Assembly: GCA_949752745.1 (NCBI GenBank)
Contig: OX457025.1
Coordinates: forward strand, 98,877,587-98,941,586
Origin: Protula sp. h YS-2021
Taxonomy: Eukaryota; Annelida; Polychaeta; Sabellida; Serpulidae
Length of the DNA: 64,000 nt
Direction of reading: 5' to 3'
Shown: positions 1 through 33,037 of the stretch, piece by piece
How positions within the stretch are numbered: the first letter of the stretch is position 1
Layout of the letters: each line of letters begins with the position of its first letter
The notes under the pieces: generated by a model
Seen by the model: the letters and a program-made list of their open reading frames with translations, nothing else
Database searches by the model: none
What the model was told of the DNA's origin: nothing
Position numbers and translations under genes: made by a program

Positions 1-1858
1 CGCGGCAGGACTAGAACCATGGCATGAACGCGGCAGGACTGGGACCATGGTCTGAACGCGGCAGGACTAGAACCATGGCATGAACGCGGCAGGACTCGGA
101 CCATGGCATGAACGCGGCAGGACTGGGACCATGGTCTGAACGCGGCAGGACTAGAACCATGGCATGAACGCGGCAGGACTAGAACCATGGCATGAACGCG
201 GCAGGACTAGAACCATAACGTGAACGTGGCATGACTAGAACCATGGCATGAACGCGGCAGGACTAGAACCATGGCATGAACGCGGCAGGACTAGAACCAT
301 GGCATGAACGCGGCAGGACAGGGACCATGGCAAGAGCGCGGCATGACTAGAACCATGGCATGAACGCGGCAGGACTAGAACCATGGCATAAACGCGGCAG
401 GACTAGAACCATGGCATGAACGCGGCAGGACTGGGACCATGGCATGAGCGCGGCATGACTAGAACCATGGTCTGAACGCGGCAGGACTAGAACCATGGTC
501 TGAACGCGGCAGGACTAGAACCATGGCATGAACGCGGCAGGACTGGGACCATGGCATGAGCGCGGCATGACTAGAACCATGGCATGAACGCGGCAGGGCT
601 AGAACCATGGCATGAACGCGGGAGGACTAGAACCATGGCATGAACGCGGCAGGACTAGAACCATGGCATGAACGCGGCAGGACTAGAACCATGGCATGAA
701 CGCGGCAGGACTGGGACCATGGTATGAGCGCGGCATGACTAGAACCATGGCATGAACGCGGCAGGACTAGAACCATGGCATGAACGCGGCAGGACTAGAA
801 CCATGGCATGAACGCGGCAGGACTGGGACCATGGCATGAGCGCGGTATGACTAGAACCATGGCATGAACGCGGCATGACTAGAACCATGGTCTGAACGCG
901 GCAGGACTAGAACCATGGCATGAACGCGGCAGGACTGGGACCATGGCATGAGCGCGGCATGACTAGAACCATGGTCTGAACGCGGTAGGACTAGAACCAT
1001 GGTCTGAACGCGGCAGGACTAGAAACATGGCATGAACGCGGCAGGACTAGGACCATGGCATGAGCGCGGCATGACTAGAACCATGGCATGAACGCGGCAG
1101 GACTAGAACCATGGCATGAACGCGGCATGACTAGAACCATAACGTGAACGCGGCATGACTAGAACCATGGCATGAACGCGGCAGGACTAGAACCATAACG
1201 TGAACGCGGCATGACTAGAACCATGGCATGAACGCGGCATGACTAGAACCATAACGTGAAGGCGGCATGACTAGAACCATGGCATGAACGCGGCATGACT
1301 AGAACCATGGCATGAACGCGGCAGGACTAGAACCATAACGTGAACGCGGCATGACTAGAACCATGACATAAACATGGCAGGACTAGAACCATGGCATGAA
1401 CGCGGCATGACTAGAACCATGGCATGAACGCGGCATGACTAGAACCATGGCATGAACGCGGCATGACTAGAACCATGGCATGAACGCGGCATGACTAGAA
1501 CCATGGCATGCACGCGGCAGGACTAGAACCATGACATGAACGCGGCATGACTAGAACCATGGCATGAACGCGGCATGACTAGAACCATAACGTGAACGCG
1601 GCATGACTAGAACCATGGCATGAACGCGGCAGGACTAGAACCATAACGTGAACGCGGCATGACTAGAACCATGGCATGAACGCGGCATGACTAGAACAAT
1701 AACGTGAACGCGGCATGACTAGAACCATGGCATGAACGCGGCAGGACTAGAACCATGCCATAAACATGGCAGGACTAGAACCATGGTGTGAACGCGGCAT
1801 GACTAGAACCATGGCATGAACGCGGCAGGACTAGAACTATATGACATGAAGGCGGCGA
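1..1858. repeat. 28-bp satellite array, cut by the window edge
   Basis: About 66 head-to-tail copies of a 28-bp unit read as CGCGGCAGGACTAGAACC followed by ATGGCATGAA. Recurrent variants (GGACTGGGACC, ATAACGTGAA, GCATGACT) alternate, which suggests higher-order groups. The array starts outside the window and decays at about 1,840-1,858. Every copy in all frames is broken by stops, so I see no coding role. Confidence 0.97.
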
Positions 1859-2305
1859 GCCATTGACATGTCAAGTGGGAACTATAAATAAAACATGATT
1901 CCTTTCTGTGGCTGACTGGAAAGTCAATTTGATTGCTGGGTTATTTATTAATTAATTTTGTTATTATATTTGCTTGATATGACGGAACATGGTATTCAAA
2001 CTATTGTGCCCTTGTGTTGATTCGCTGTTTGTGTTGTTGAATTTTTTATGCCCTGTCTTAAAAACAATAACTTTGACCGTGCCAAACATGTTATTAAATT
2101 AATTGCTCACTGTTTTGTTTCTTTCTCTCTTTTTTCGCATTTATTCGCTAATGGCTATTCCGCGTATTCCTCTAGCCAAGCCCGCGGTTCTCTTTCCCAT
2201 GGCGCGAATAAATAAACCTAAAAAAAAAGCTTTTGGCCAGGGACATTTCAGTATCCAACATTTGTATGTTTGTAACTTACTTTTAATTTCAATCAATTCG
2301 TAAGT
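1859..2305. other. AT-rich spacer, no gene seen
   Basis: Unique AT-rich sequence between two tandem arrays. A 66-codon open frame at 2,103-2,303 has no recognisable motif. I see no RNA gene or inverted repeat. Confidence 0.6.
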
Positions 2306-2695
2306 CAGTGATAGTCAAGGTGGTACCACTGGAAGTCATGCTGGTACCAAAGGTAGTCTAGATGATGTCCCTAGTAGTCATAGTATCACCTTGGGTAGTC
2401 AATGCAGCACCACTGGTAAGTCATCGTAACTCCAAAGGTAGTTAATGCAATACCACTGGTAGTCATGGTGGCACAATAGGTGATCAAGGCAGTACCACTG
2501 GTAGTCATGGTAGCACCAAAGGTAGCCAAGGCAGTACCACCGGTAGTTATGGTAGCACCATAGGTAGTCAAGGCAGTACCGCTGGTTGTCATGGCAGCAC
2601 AAAAGGTAGTCAAGGCAGTACCACTCCTAGTTATGGTATCACCGAAGGTAGTCAAGGTAGTACTGCTGGTAGTGATGGTAGCAAAAAAAGTAGTT
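2306..2695. repeat. Degenerate minisatellite, 21/42-bp period
   Basis: Diverged copies of a roughly 21-bp motif (GGTAGTCAAGGCAGTACCAC alternating with GGTAGTCATGGTAGCACC), giving a 42-bp composite period. Open frames across it on both strands are by-products of a period divisible by three. Confidence 0.9.
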
Positions 2696-3151
2696 AAGAT
2701 GGGCGGAACAATTTCTGGATCGTCAGACTTCTCCCAGAGCTTTCCCTATGCCATATCATTAACATACCCTTTCCTCTATATAAGTTTAATGGTTATAAAA
2801 ATCTATCAATTTCATATGGAGCTAGATACAGTATGGGACACATGTACTTAAAAAAAGAAAAAAAACATGGGACGAATTATTTCCAGCTCTGTCACTTTAA
2901 CCGGCCTGAAAGTTTAATTCTGGCATTTCATGTGCTGCACATCAGTAAATATTATAGTCAGGATGTATTCTAATAATTTCCAATACAAATTCATTTCAAG
3001 GCTTTTTTCTAATACAGTTGGACAGAATTCATGAGCAGTTGGATCCAAAGTTGGGGTAATGTATACTGAAGCATAATGTTTGTGCATGATTTTATAATTA
3101 ATCATACTCACTCTCTGTTAAAATATGTGCAAAAAAAATATGTATAAAATA
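2696..3151. other. Intergenic spacer, nothing recognised
   Basis: AT-rich unique sequence with short open frames only. No motif, RNA gene or clear repeat was seen. Confidence 0.5.
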
Positions 3152-3967
3152 GGGAAAGCCGTTTTGACATTTAATGCTTATTTTTGATATCAAAATATAA
3201 TTAAAGATATCAATAAATCAATGTAGATCTCATTAATTTATATTGTGCTGTTCATAATTGAATTTTAAATAGCAAAAATTTAGTTTTTAGACCAAAATAT
3301 CAATTTTACAAACTTAAAAAATCTTGAGGAAGGCACACATTTATGTAAATTTATGTAAATTTATGTAAATTTAACAGATTGTCAATTAAATTTTGTAGAG
3401 GAAAAATTGAATTATTGATGTTAATAATGGCAACATATTTTTTGAGCTCAAGAATTGCCGCCCGAGCTCAAGAATTTTGGTGTGCAGCAAAAAATTAAAA
3501 GAAAGATTGTGTATAAAAGGAACAGTTATTATTTCATAATAAAAAAATAAACTGATATTTTGATGTAAAAAATCGTTTCTTAAAATCATTTGCAGATTTC
3601 AATATATAAATTAAAAAAGTCTCATTCTGGAAAAATGTAAATATATTCTTGATATTAATAAAAGGAAAGTAAATTATTGAGGCTAAAACAGAGATTAGCT
3701 ATCAAATATTTCATTTTTTGTTATCAGTAAATTAAATTATGATCTCTTAAAATCAATTTTAGAGATTATTAAATCCCTTTTGACATCAATTAATATTTTT
3801 TTATATTTAGAATATAAAAATATAATTACAGATAGCAAAAATTAGTTCTAGATATAAAAAAAGAATTTTTAAGTTCAAAAATTAATTCTTGATATGAAAA
3901 ATTTTTGAGATCAAAACTTTATTCTAAGCGTCGGTGGATACCTAATAGATGTGAAAATAGCATTCCA
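3152..3967. mobile_element. MITE-like AT-rich element, copy 1 (degraded ends)
   Basis: It matches the element at 33,040-33,880 over most of its length in the same orientation: both begin with GGAAWGCC then TTTTRACATTTAATGC and end with a reversed GGAATGC terminus. The interior is a series of short palindromes of the GATATC, GATCTC and GATAGC type embedded in A/T runs. Termini here carry substitutions and no clean target-site duplication is visible. There is no ORF, so it would be non-autonomous. A microsatellite-like origin of the interior is possible. Confidence 0.75.
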
Positions 3968-4077
3968 TGCAAAAAAACACTTTTCTTACCTTAAAAAATC
4001 ACCAATAAACAACAAAACACATTTACAGCCCTTTCCTTAAATAAAAAATGTGTTATTTTTGCTTTTTATAGCGTCAT

Positions 4078-4085
4078 CGTCGCCG

Positions 4086-4150
<65 letters not shown>

Positions 4151-4215
4151 GTCATTATTATTATAATTATTGTTATTATTATTATTACTATTATTATTAT
4201 CATTATTATTATCTC
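4078..4215. repeat. (CAT)n then (TTA)n microsatellite
   Basis: About 22 CAT triplets at roughly 4,084-4,152, continuing into an imperfect TTA/ATT tract to about 4,212. The poly-Asp (- strand) and poly-Leu (+ strand) frames are translations of the microsatellite. Confidence 0.97.
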
Positions 4216-4717
4216 GATTGTTCACACTTAAGTATGTCTTGCACCCGGTCGGTCACCCCCACCAAAATTATGTCATCCGGTCCCATAAATTCAGAGGAAT
4301 TTTAATATTTATTGCGATTTACCCTAAAATCTTAATGACCCCGAACATGGAAAGAACCATAAAGGATTAGCTCGACATTAGCTCGAGAATGGCTCGAGAT
4401 TTGCTCGAGAATAGCCGCCCTTGCCCAGAGATCACAATTTTCACTGTAAAGCCACAGAACACGGCAAAGATGTCATTTCTCTTTTCTTCTTGTGGATATT
4501 AAAAATCCATGTTTTACTTATAAAACAAATTTGATGGGGTGGAGTAGGGAGAAAACATCCCTGTGGCAGCTAATCTAGTTTGTCCCCTCCCCTCTGCCTG
4601 GAGCCTTTTGCGTTAGTTTGGCAAAAAATTTTCTCACGATTTTCTTGCGCGCCATGGGGCAGACTTCAAGGTTGCGATGCCCTTGCATTGTTGGGCCTCA
4701 TCCATCGCACATAATTA
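4216..4717. other. Intergenic spacer
   Basis: Unique sequence; a short run of GCTCGAGA-like repeats lies at about 4,370-4,415. No gene recognised. Confidence 0.5.
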
Positions 4718-5692
4718 ATGATTAAACAGAAAAGGGCATTTATTTGTGGGAATAAACAAGCCACATCCTGCAGAAAAAGCCATTCAAAGGGAGTGGAGAA
4801 AAAGACCGTGTCACATAGAAAGGCATTCAGTGAGAGTCAAGTAAATACCGCGTCACATAAAAAGACACTCAGTGAGAGTCAAGTAAATACCGTGTCACGT
4901 AGAAAGGCATGCAGCGAGAGTCAAGTAAATACCGTGCCACATAAAAAGACACTCAGTGAGAGCCAAGTAAATACCGTGTCACATAAAAAGACACTCAGTG
5001 AGAGTCAAGTAAATACCGTGCCACATAAAAAGACACTCAGTGAGAGCCAAGTAAATACCGTGTCACATAAAAAGACACTCAGTGAGAGTCAAGTAAATAT
5101 CGTGCCACATAAAAAGACACTCAGTGAGAGCCAAGTAAATACCGTGTCACATAAAAAGACACTCAGTGAGAGTCAAGTAAATACCGTGTCACATAGAAAG
5201 GCATGCAGCGAGAGTCAAGTAAATACTGCGTCACATAAAAAGACACTCAGTGAGAGTCAAGTAGATACCGTGCCACATAGAAAGGCATGCAGCGAGAGTC
5301 AAGTAAATACCGTGCCACATAAAAAGACACTCAGTGAGATCCAAATAAATACCGTGTCACATAAAAAGACACTCAGTGAGAGTCAAGTAAATACCGTGTC
5401 ACGTAGAAAGGCATGCAGCGAGAGTCAAGTAAATACCGTGCCACATAAAAAGACACTCAGTGAGAGCCAAGTAAATACCGTGTCACATAAAAAGACACTC
5501 AGTGAGAGTCAAGTAAATACCGCGTCACATAGAAAGGCATTCAGTGAGAGTCAAGTAAATACCGTGCCACATAAAAAGCATCGAATAAGCATCGCATCAC
5601 ATGAAAAAACATTCATTGAGAGTCCAACAAGCAATCTATCACATGGACACGTGTATTCAGCCGTTATGGAACAACTATTAAACACAGATTAA
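4718..5692 (+). CDS. Repeat-encoded ORF, 324 codons (doubtful gene)
   Basis: An uninterrupted frame whose centre (about 4,800-5,580) is roughly 18 copies of a 42-bp, 14-residue unit, consensus SHKKTLSESQVNTV. A short non-repetitive head precedes it and a non-repetitive tail follows, ending with stop TAA. Two unit classes alternate: KKTLSESQ and RKACSESQ. The repeat is basic and Ser-rich, with no signal peptide, membrane segment or known domain. Many differences between units change amino acids (TCA/CCA, GTG/GCG), so purifying selection is not obvious. A 42-bp minisatellite will often be open by chance because its period is divisible by three. No intron signals or promoter were recognised. It could be a lineage-specific repetitive protein or only a minisatellite. 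Confidence 0.25.
   Translation: MIKQKRAFICGNKQATSCRKSHSKGVEKKTVSHRKAFSESQVNTASHKKTLSESQVNTVSRRKACSESQVNTVPHKKTLSESQVNTVSHKKTLSESQVNTVPHKKTLSESQVNTVSHKKTLSESQVNIVPHKKTLSESQVNTVSHKKTLSESQVNTVSHRKACSESQVNTASHKKTLSESQVDTVPHRKACSESQVNTVPHKKTLSEIQINTVSHKKTLSESQVNTVSRRKACSESQVNTVPHKKTLSESQVNTVSHKKTLSESQVNTASHRKAFSESQVNTVPHKKHRISIASHEKTFIESPTSNLSHGHVYSAVMEQLLNTD
4800..5580. repeat. 42-bp minisatellite
   Basis: Tandem copies with core AAAAAGACACTCAGTGAGAG then TCAAGTAAATACCGTG. Two variant classes (AAAAAGACACTC and AGAAAGGCATGC) are interleaved semi-regularly, suggesting duplication of multi-unit blocks. Confidence 0.95.
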
Positions 5693-7004
5693 TTGATTCG
5701 AATTCGACCTCACTGATGCACTCTATACAGTTCTGTCCACAATTAATTTATGACAACCGCTACCTAACGTTATCGGGCATCGTTAGGACACTTGATATGT
5801 GGGAGGGGGGGGGGGGGTTGGAGGGACGGGGTGTTTTTATTGGACTTGGAAATGAAAATACGGAAAATTTGTTCAATTGCAAACTCGTTTCCTTGATTTT
5901 TTCAATAAGGAAAAGCAAAGTTTTTGCGGCACACAACACAGGCTGTCCCAGTCACTTACTTCATGCACTGATTTACCTCAGATAAAATACAGTTATCTAA
6001 TTTATTTGTGATCAGAAATCTTTAGCTGGATTACTTCAATTTATCATATCATGTGAAGTAGACACTTCATGTCTCGTAAACAAGTCTGTTCCTCTTGTAT
6101 ACACCAGCTTCTACACCGCATTTTAAGGTAGAACTGGTGAAATAAAAATTTCAATAATATAAACAATATCGGCGCAGGGATGAATTGCGGATAGAGACAG
6201 GTGTAGGTGTCCTTCTTCACTAAAACCAGGAAAAGTACTGAGACAAGTTTTTGTGTTGTTTGTAGGATACGATGAATTTCAACAGTGCATCTTTTACTAT
6301 ATTTATCTTTATTGTTTTTATTTCATCATAACATGTTATTTTTTTAATTTTATCATCACGTATTAGTGCGAAAATAAAGAGAAACTTAGACTTTAGTATC
6401 GACTGTATATAAGCTTTATATTATTTTCAGTTGTAAACATTACAACACATCGAAAATATTTTCTACCAACGGATATAAACAACGATCTTTAGTAGCCCAC
6501 CACATCAGATTCCGTGCGGGATTATTCCGCACATTCTCAGCCTCGCAACGATCTTACTACGTCATTGTGACGTCAACATTTAATTGCATTGCATAAAAGA
6601 TACAAAAATAAACATGGCGTCAGTTAATGAATTAATTTTTAAAAGTTGAACATAACATATTTTCGAAGTAAAATATTGTCAATTAAAAGCAGTTTATAAT
6701 ATTTTCTTTTTGTTTTTCGCCCAGTTTGCTAAAGATTGATCTTGATTTCTAAATCTTAACTTTTTTAATGATTTCAAAATTATGAAAGTTTGGACCACTT
6801 AAAAATAATGTAATGGAAATATGCTAAATCAAAATTAATAAAAGTTACCAAGGCTCTAGCAAAAAGAATAATAAAACATATTTCTTCGATTATACACCCT
6901 GACCAGTACCTTTTAATGAGGGCGAAATTTATAGCAGAAAACAGTAGCTTTATAGCAGACAATATAGAGCTATATGACAACCAAAGTCGTCGAAGGAGTT
7001 TGAC
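5693..7004. other. Intergenic spacer
   Basis: AT-rich sequence with a short G-run at about 5,803-5,817. Short ORFs only. A TGACGTCA-like palindrome lies near 6,568-6,575 but without gene context. Nothing else recognised. Confidence 0.5.
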
Positions 7005-7235
7005 AAAGCTTGATTCGAGATAGCCTTTGACTCAGTTGAGGCTACCACTAATTGTTTCTCACTGCACAGTGGTATGCATCAAGGCTGCCCGCTATCTAGT
7101 CTTCTCTTCATTCTATTTGTAGACATAACGGTTAATATGATCCGTAGCAATTTCAGAATTGAAGGACATCATTCTTTTTAAAACACCCAAACTTGAGGAA
7201 TTCGCAGATTATTGCACCTGCATGGGGGGGGGGGG
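7005..7235 (+). mobile_element. Non-LTR retrotransposon reverse-transcriptase remnant
   Basis: Forward translation gives IAFDSVEA at about 7,020, then SGMHQGCPLSSLLFILFVDI at 7,070-7,130, then EEFADYC at about 7,197. These match, in order, RT motifs of the form AFDSV, G-x-x-QGCPLSPLLF-x-L-F-x-D and FADD. The spacing is much shorter than in an intact RT and the frame breaks between blocks, so this is a decayed, internally deleted fragment. The family (LINE clade) cannot be assigned by eye. Confidence 0.8.
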
Positions 7236-7240
7236 GGTAT
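7220..7240. repeat. Poly-G tract
   Basis: A G-run of about 13 bases just after the RT remnant; one of many in this window. Confidence 0.8.
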
Positions 7241-7638
7241 TTCTTCAATATGCACTTCAATTGGAGCAATAACAGGAGTCTCCGAATTCTTCCAACTGAA
7301 ATTTGACAAAGAAAAATGTAAAACCAAACAGTGAATAGGTGAAATGGAAAAAATTTAATTTTATTTTTACCAATTGCTTTATTGTTACATCTCGATGCAA
7401 TAATATAATGTGTACCTCTAGAGTTGTGACACAAGAAATATATAAACGAATGCATATAGATAAGAAATCTATATAAATATCTAAAATATCTAAATATCTG
7501 ACCAAGTGGAGAAACTTTGGAAGACCGCGTATGAATAGTGAATTTTACACAATTCAATAATTAAAATACTAAATTAACAATGATGTCTTTGCATAAACAG
7601 TATGTCGGAAATGATATGTATTGATCATAGGGTAAGAG

Positions 7639-7750
7639 TACACAGTGCATGTTCTCTCTCTATCTCTCTCTCTCTCTCTTCCCCTGTCTCCCTGTCTCTC
7701 TCTCCCTGCCTCCTTCTCTTCTTCCCCCTCTCCCTCTCCCTCTCCCCCTG

Positions 7751-7834
<84 letters not shown>

Positions 7835-7850
7835 TCCTCTTTCTCTTTTT
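7639..7850. repeat. (CT)n microsatellite
   Basis: Nearly pure CT dinucleotides with scattered CCC interruptions. The Leu/Ser frames on the + strand are translation artefacts. Confidence 0.97.
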
Positions 7851-9034
7851 ATTTATGTTTTTTGTTTCTTTTTTCCGTATTGTTTATTTTGCTTAAAATA
7901 TGGAGGAACTTGAAAATTTAATTTAATAAACGACATTGTAGACACAGCCTAGAATAAAGATGTCACAGCCGTAAGTATTGCCGTAAGTATAATCAAGTTT
8001 TGTAAGTCATAAGATAAGAATAAAGAAAAACGGTAAACAGAACTTTAATAGAAATAAAAATCTTAATGTCTTCCAAAACGTAAACGGGAGGTTTGTTTCT
8101 AATTTCATTTCATACCTGTAAAGCTTTTGAGCCGTAGAACTTTGGGTACCCCTGGTGGATACCAAGGCCAAGTCATTTTAATGCGTCTTTAATCCTTGTG
8201 TCATTACCTTTCTTTATTTCTCCCCACAGTTAATTTTGTCACACTCATGAAATCCTAATCTTATTTATTGCAAACCCAGACTGACGGAACAAGTTGCGAT
8301 GTAGTTTGGGCGGAAATTAGAACAAAAAAATAATAAAAGAAAAGAACAAAGTAAACAATATGAAGACAGCACTACCCATTTGGAATTTATACTTCGAAGT
8401 GGAAATGAAAAGTCATTTTAGAAAATGACAAAAATATCAGAATTTTGTCTTCGACATCGGTTTTGTCTGCGAGCACAAAAAGTCAATTTCTGCGAAATGA
8501 AAAACATGCAAAAGAAACAACTTACTTTGCAGTTTGGTGCTCTCATAGAATTTCCAAGTTACTGCGACGCCCTTCTCCAGCGTAGACACGTCGTAATCAA
8601 ACAACAACATGACATCATGGCAGCTAAGTTGAATATAATTAATCATTTAATCAATATTCAATCGATGTTGAAGAAATATATGCGTCATAACAACGTCGGA
8701 AAAACGGCATTGGAATGCCGACATAAAAGCGACGTTAATGTAAGTCACATTTCTTACGGGGCATTAATGTTCAGACTTTGTTCAAATTCGCACGATTTCA
8801 GACATTGCATTAACATGGTTTTGCGAACAGAATTATTTTCAAATTAACCAACATCGGCCTCTCTTTAAAGTGGTCTACAGCCTAGTCTTATGAATAACAT
8901 TTAACCCGTCGCGTTGTGAATTTGCCTCATAGCCCCGTCAAAGAAGCAGTGCCTGGAATCGCGCGCAGATACAACAGGCCAAGACGCGACTGAACACAGT
9001 TTTATGAAGCCAGTACTCAATAAACCAAACTTAC
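7851..9034. other. Intergenic spacer
   Basis: It contains a 140-codon open frame (8,425-8,847, +) with no recognisable domain, signal peptide or splice context. No other feature seen. Confidence 0.5.
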
Positions 9035-9342
9035 ACTTTCAACATACGCTGATTTCAGCTGACGAGTATACACCCCTTTCTATGCTTGTCAACATCCGGT
9101 GAGGTCAGCTGACGAGCATACACTCCTTTCGATGCTTGTCAACATACGCTGATTTCAGCTGACGAGTATACACCCCTTTCTATGCTTGTCAACATCCGGT
9201 GAGGTCAGCTGACGAGTATACACCCCTTTCTATGCTTGTCAACATCCGGTGAGGTCAGCTGACGAGTATATACCCCTTTCTATGCTTGTCAACATCCGGT
9301 GAGGTCAGCTGACGAGTATACACCCCTTTCTATGCTTGTCGG
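9035..9342. repeat. 50-bp minisatellite upstream of the SLC5-like gene
   Basis: Six copies at an exact 50-bp spacing (TCAGCTGACGAG at 9,055, 9,105, 9,155, 9,205, 9,255 and 9,305). Each holds the palindrome TCAGCTGA. The sub-variants AACATACGCTGATT and AACATCCGGTGAGG differ in the segment before it. It lies about 0.8 kb before the first coding exon. Confidence 0.95.
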
Positions 9343-10106
9343 AGCTTTGCAAAAATTACTGACTCAAAGCATTTGTCCTTTTTATTTATGACTTTTATTT
9401 GCTCATCACTTACCCCTGAGCATGGCAGTGCTTAAATGTTGGTATATTTTCCTGTATGTAAAATTTTCCCTGTTGGCCTATGTTATTTGGGGAATCCATG
9501 ACCTGACAAACTTTTAGTTGTGCTTTGATTGGTTGAGACAGACGGGATTGCCGAATACGAGACTGTTGCACGGGACTGCGATTAGGCTTACGAAAAATAC
9601 ACTTAAATGCCTTCATGTAAAAGATGTTTGAGTCTGGTTATCGAGGAGTGTGGCATTCATTTTTCAAAAGTCGTCTGCAAAATCTTTCTGAGAATTATCT
9701 TGGACATTAAAAGACCATGCGTCAGCTCGTATACCTCCCAACGTTTTCCGTTGGTAATCGGAATTGACTGGAGCATCAACGTCTTGTGGACGCCAGGTGT
9801 TTATTGGGCTCCATGTATTGTATTTTGACATCAATTGTAAGTCACTAGAAGCTCTGATAAGGAATTTTTTTATCTTTTTGTGAGATATCACTCCGGATGT
9901 AAAACGGGTCAGAGAAAGATGAGCTGGTGAAAATAATCCAAAATACAGATTTGTGTCTCAAAACTGTATGCTAATAGCCTTGGAAGTCATTCCTTGGCAC
10001 CGTTTTCATAACAACAAAAATCTGATTGTGAGGCGTTGACTTGATCTTTCACCCTAGGGAGCAGTTGGAACATTAACTATATATTTTAAAATATCAATCA
10101 ATAAAT
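9343..10106 (+). other. 5' flank of the SLC5-like gene
   Basis: Promoter and 5' UTR must lie here or farther upstream. No convincing TATA box or initiator could be fixed by eye, and a non-coding first exon cannot be excluded. The start ATG at 10,107 is preceded by AATAAAT. Confidence 0.4.
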
Positions 10107-31441
<21,335 letters not shown>

Positions 31442-31827
31442 CGAAAGGCAGGAAATAACATAAACTCAGTCATATGAATAGAAATATCTGTGTGTCATAA
31501 TCATGAAATTTACATATCACAATACATTTAAAAAAGTAAAATATTTTTATTGACAACCATTTAAATACCATCGTCTGATAGTTGTCCGAGTCATTGACAA
31601 GTCAACCCTCGTCAACATGACGACTTTTGGATGAGCTTTCAAACTGTTCAGATATTCAGTGGTTGTTTTTAAAACTGCTTTCTTTTAATATACTGCTTCC
31701 TTATTTTCCATCTGTGATAGAATAATTAAATCTGGTCGCTGTATTGTTTTTACAATGCAGTGTTTTTGTAAACAATTTAAAAGTAAATACTATTTGTGAG
31801 CTTTTCGAGGTTGTAATAATTGAAACA

Positions 31828-31833
31828 AATAAA
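31828..31833 (+). terminator. Candidate polyadenylation signal of the SLC5-like gene
   Basis: AATAAA about 387 bp after the stop codon in an AT-rich 3' flank. No competing canonical hexamer closer to the stop was noticed. Transcript data would decide. Confidence 0.45.
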
Positions 31834-31904
31834 CAATTTATCAAGTATTTGTTATAAATTTCATCAAAACATCTCAACAAAATCTTCACATCCCTCTAAA
31901 GGAA

Positions 31905-32430
31905 CAGAAGGTTATTGAGTCAGCATGGAGCTGTGTAGCAAGAATTAGGTCAGCAGGCAGCTGCATGGGGAGAATTAAATCAGCATGCAGCTGCGTGGCG
32001 AGAATTAAATGAGCATGCAGTTGCTTGGCTAGAATTAGGTCAACATGCAGCTGCGTGGCGAGAATTAAATGAGCATGCAGTTGCTTGGCTAGAATTAGGT
32101 CAGCAGGCAGCGGCATGGCGAGAATTAAATGAGCATGCAGTTGCTTGGCTGGAATTAGGTCAACATGCAGGTGCGTGGCGAGAATTAAATGAGAATGCAG
32201 TTGCTTGGCTAGAATTAGGTCAACATGCAGGTGCATGGCGAGAATTAAATGAGCATGCAGTTGCTTGATGGGGGTGGGGGGGGGGGTAATTAAATCAGCG
32301 TGCAGTGCATGGCTAGAATTATGGCTAGAATTAAGTCGGCATGCATGTGTGCATGCGGAGAATAAAGAATTAAATCGACAAGCAGCTGTACAGCAAGAAT
32401 TAGGTCAGCATGTTTGCATGTTTCGATCCA
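31905..32430. repeat. 31/62-bp minisatellite downstream of the SLC5-like gene
   Basis: Alternating half-units: GCATGCAGTTGCTTGGCTAG then AATTAGGTCAA, and GCATGCAGCTGCGTGGCGAG then AATTAAATGA. The array is interrupted by a G-run at about 32,271-32,286. A 116-codon minus-strand frame across it is a by-product. Confidence 0.93.
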
Positions 32431-32619
32431 GTCTTGCTGCAGTGTCGTTGCAAGCAACTTGTGCTGAATGTCATGCTCTCAGTATTTTTATACATATCAC
32501 GGACTAAGTTACTCGTCTTCGCAGTGTTTCCGTGACGTCATCACAGACCATATGACTTAGGCTTGCTTAGCTCTAGAGAAAGAAAGGCCTGTGATCGAAC
32601 GAGCAATGATGGTTCATTG

Positions 32620-32712
32620 TTCCCATCCCACCACCATCTCCACCACCACCATCCCACCTCACCACCACCACCAACACCAACCCCCCCCCCCCCACCCCGT
32701 TCCACCACCACA
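32620..32712. repeat. CCACCA/C-run low-complexity tract
   Basis: CCACCACCATC-type repeats ending in a C-run at about 32,681-32,693. Confidence 0.9.
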
Positions 32713-33037
32713 TACCTGTTTGTGAGAATTATCAAAGCAAACGACATCACAGACAAGTGCATCCTTCCATACTTGTCAATGCGTGAACTTCTTTTCAAGG
32801 AAATGCTGGTCCCAAATTAAAATTAAAACTCTAAGTAATCACATAAATTTGAAACAACGACTGCTAATATCATTAAAATAAGAAGTCGAAATAATTATTA
32901 GGTGTTAAGTTTTAACTTTTATATATTTGCACAGTGTCTGGGAAACAACGCAGTTTAAAATACCTTATAGTGTCGTGTACTTACATTACATGAACCGTGT
33001 CAGATAAAACTTGTACTTAAATGGCTCGGCTCACATA

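Noticed and set aside
1..1858. CRISPR-like array
   Set aside because: Contiguous 28-bp satellite without spacers, in a eukaryotic context.
8425..8847. 140-codon plus-strand ORF as a gene
   Set aside because: No domain, signal peptide, splice or repeat support; plausible by chance in 64 kb. Kept only as a note in the spacer entry.
9035..9342. Enhancer array for the SLC5-like gene
   Set aside because: Position and the TCAGCTGA palindrome are suggestive, but similar minisatellites are everywhere in the window; nothing specific supports regulation.
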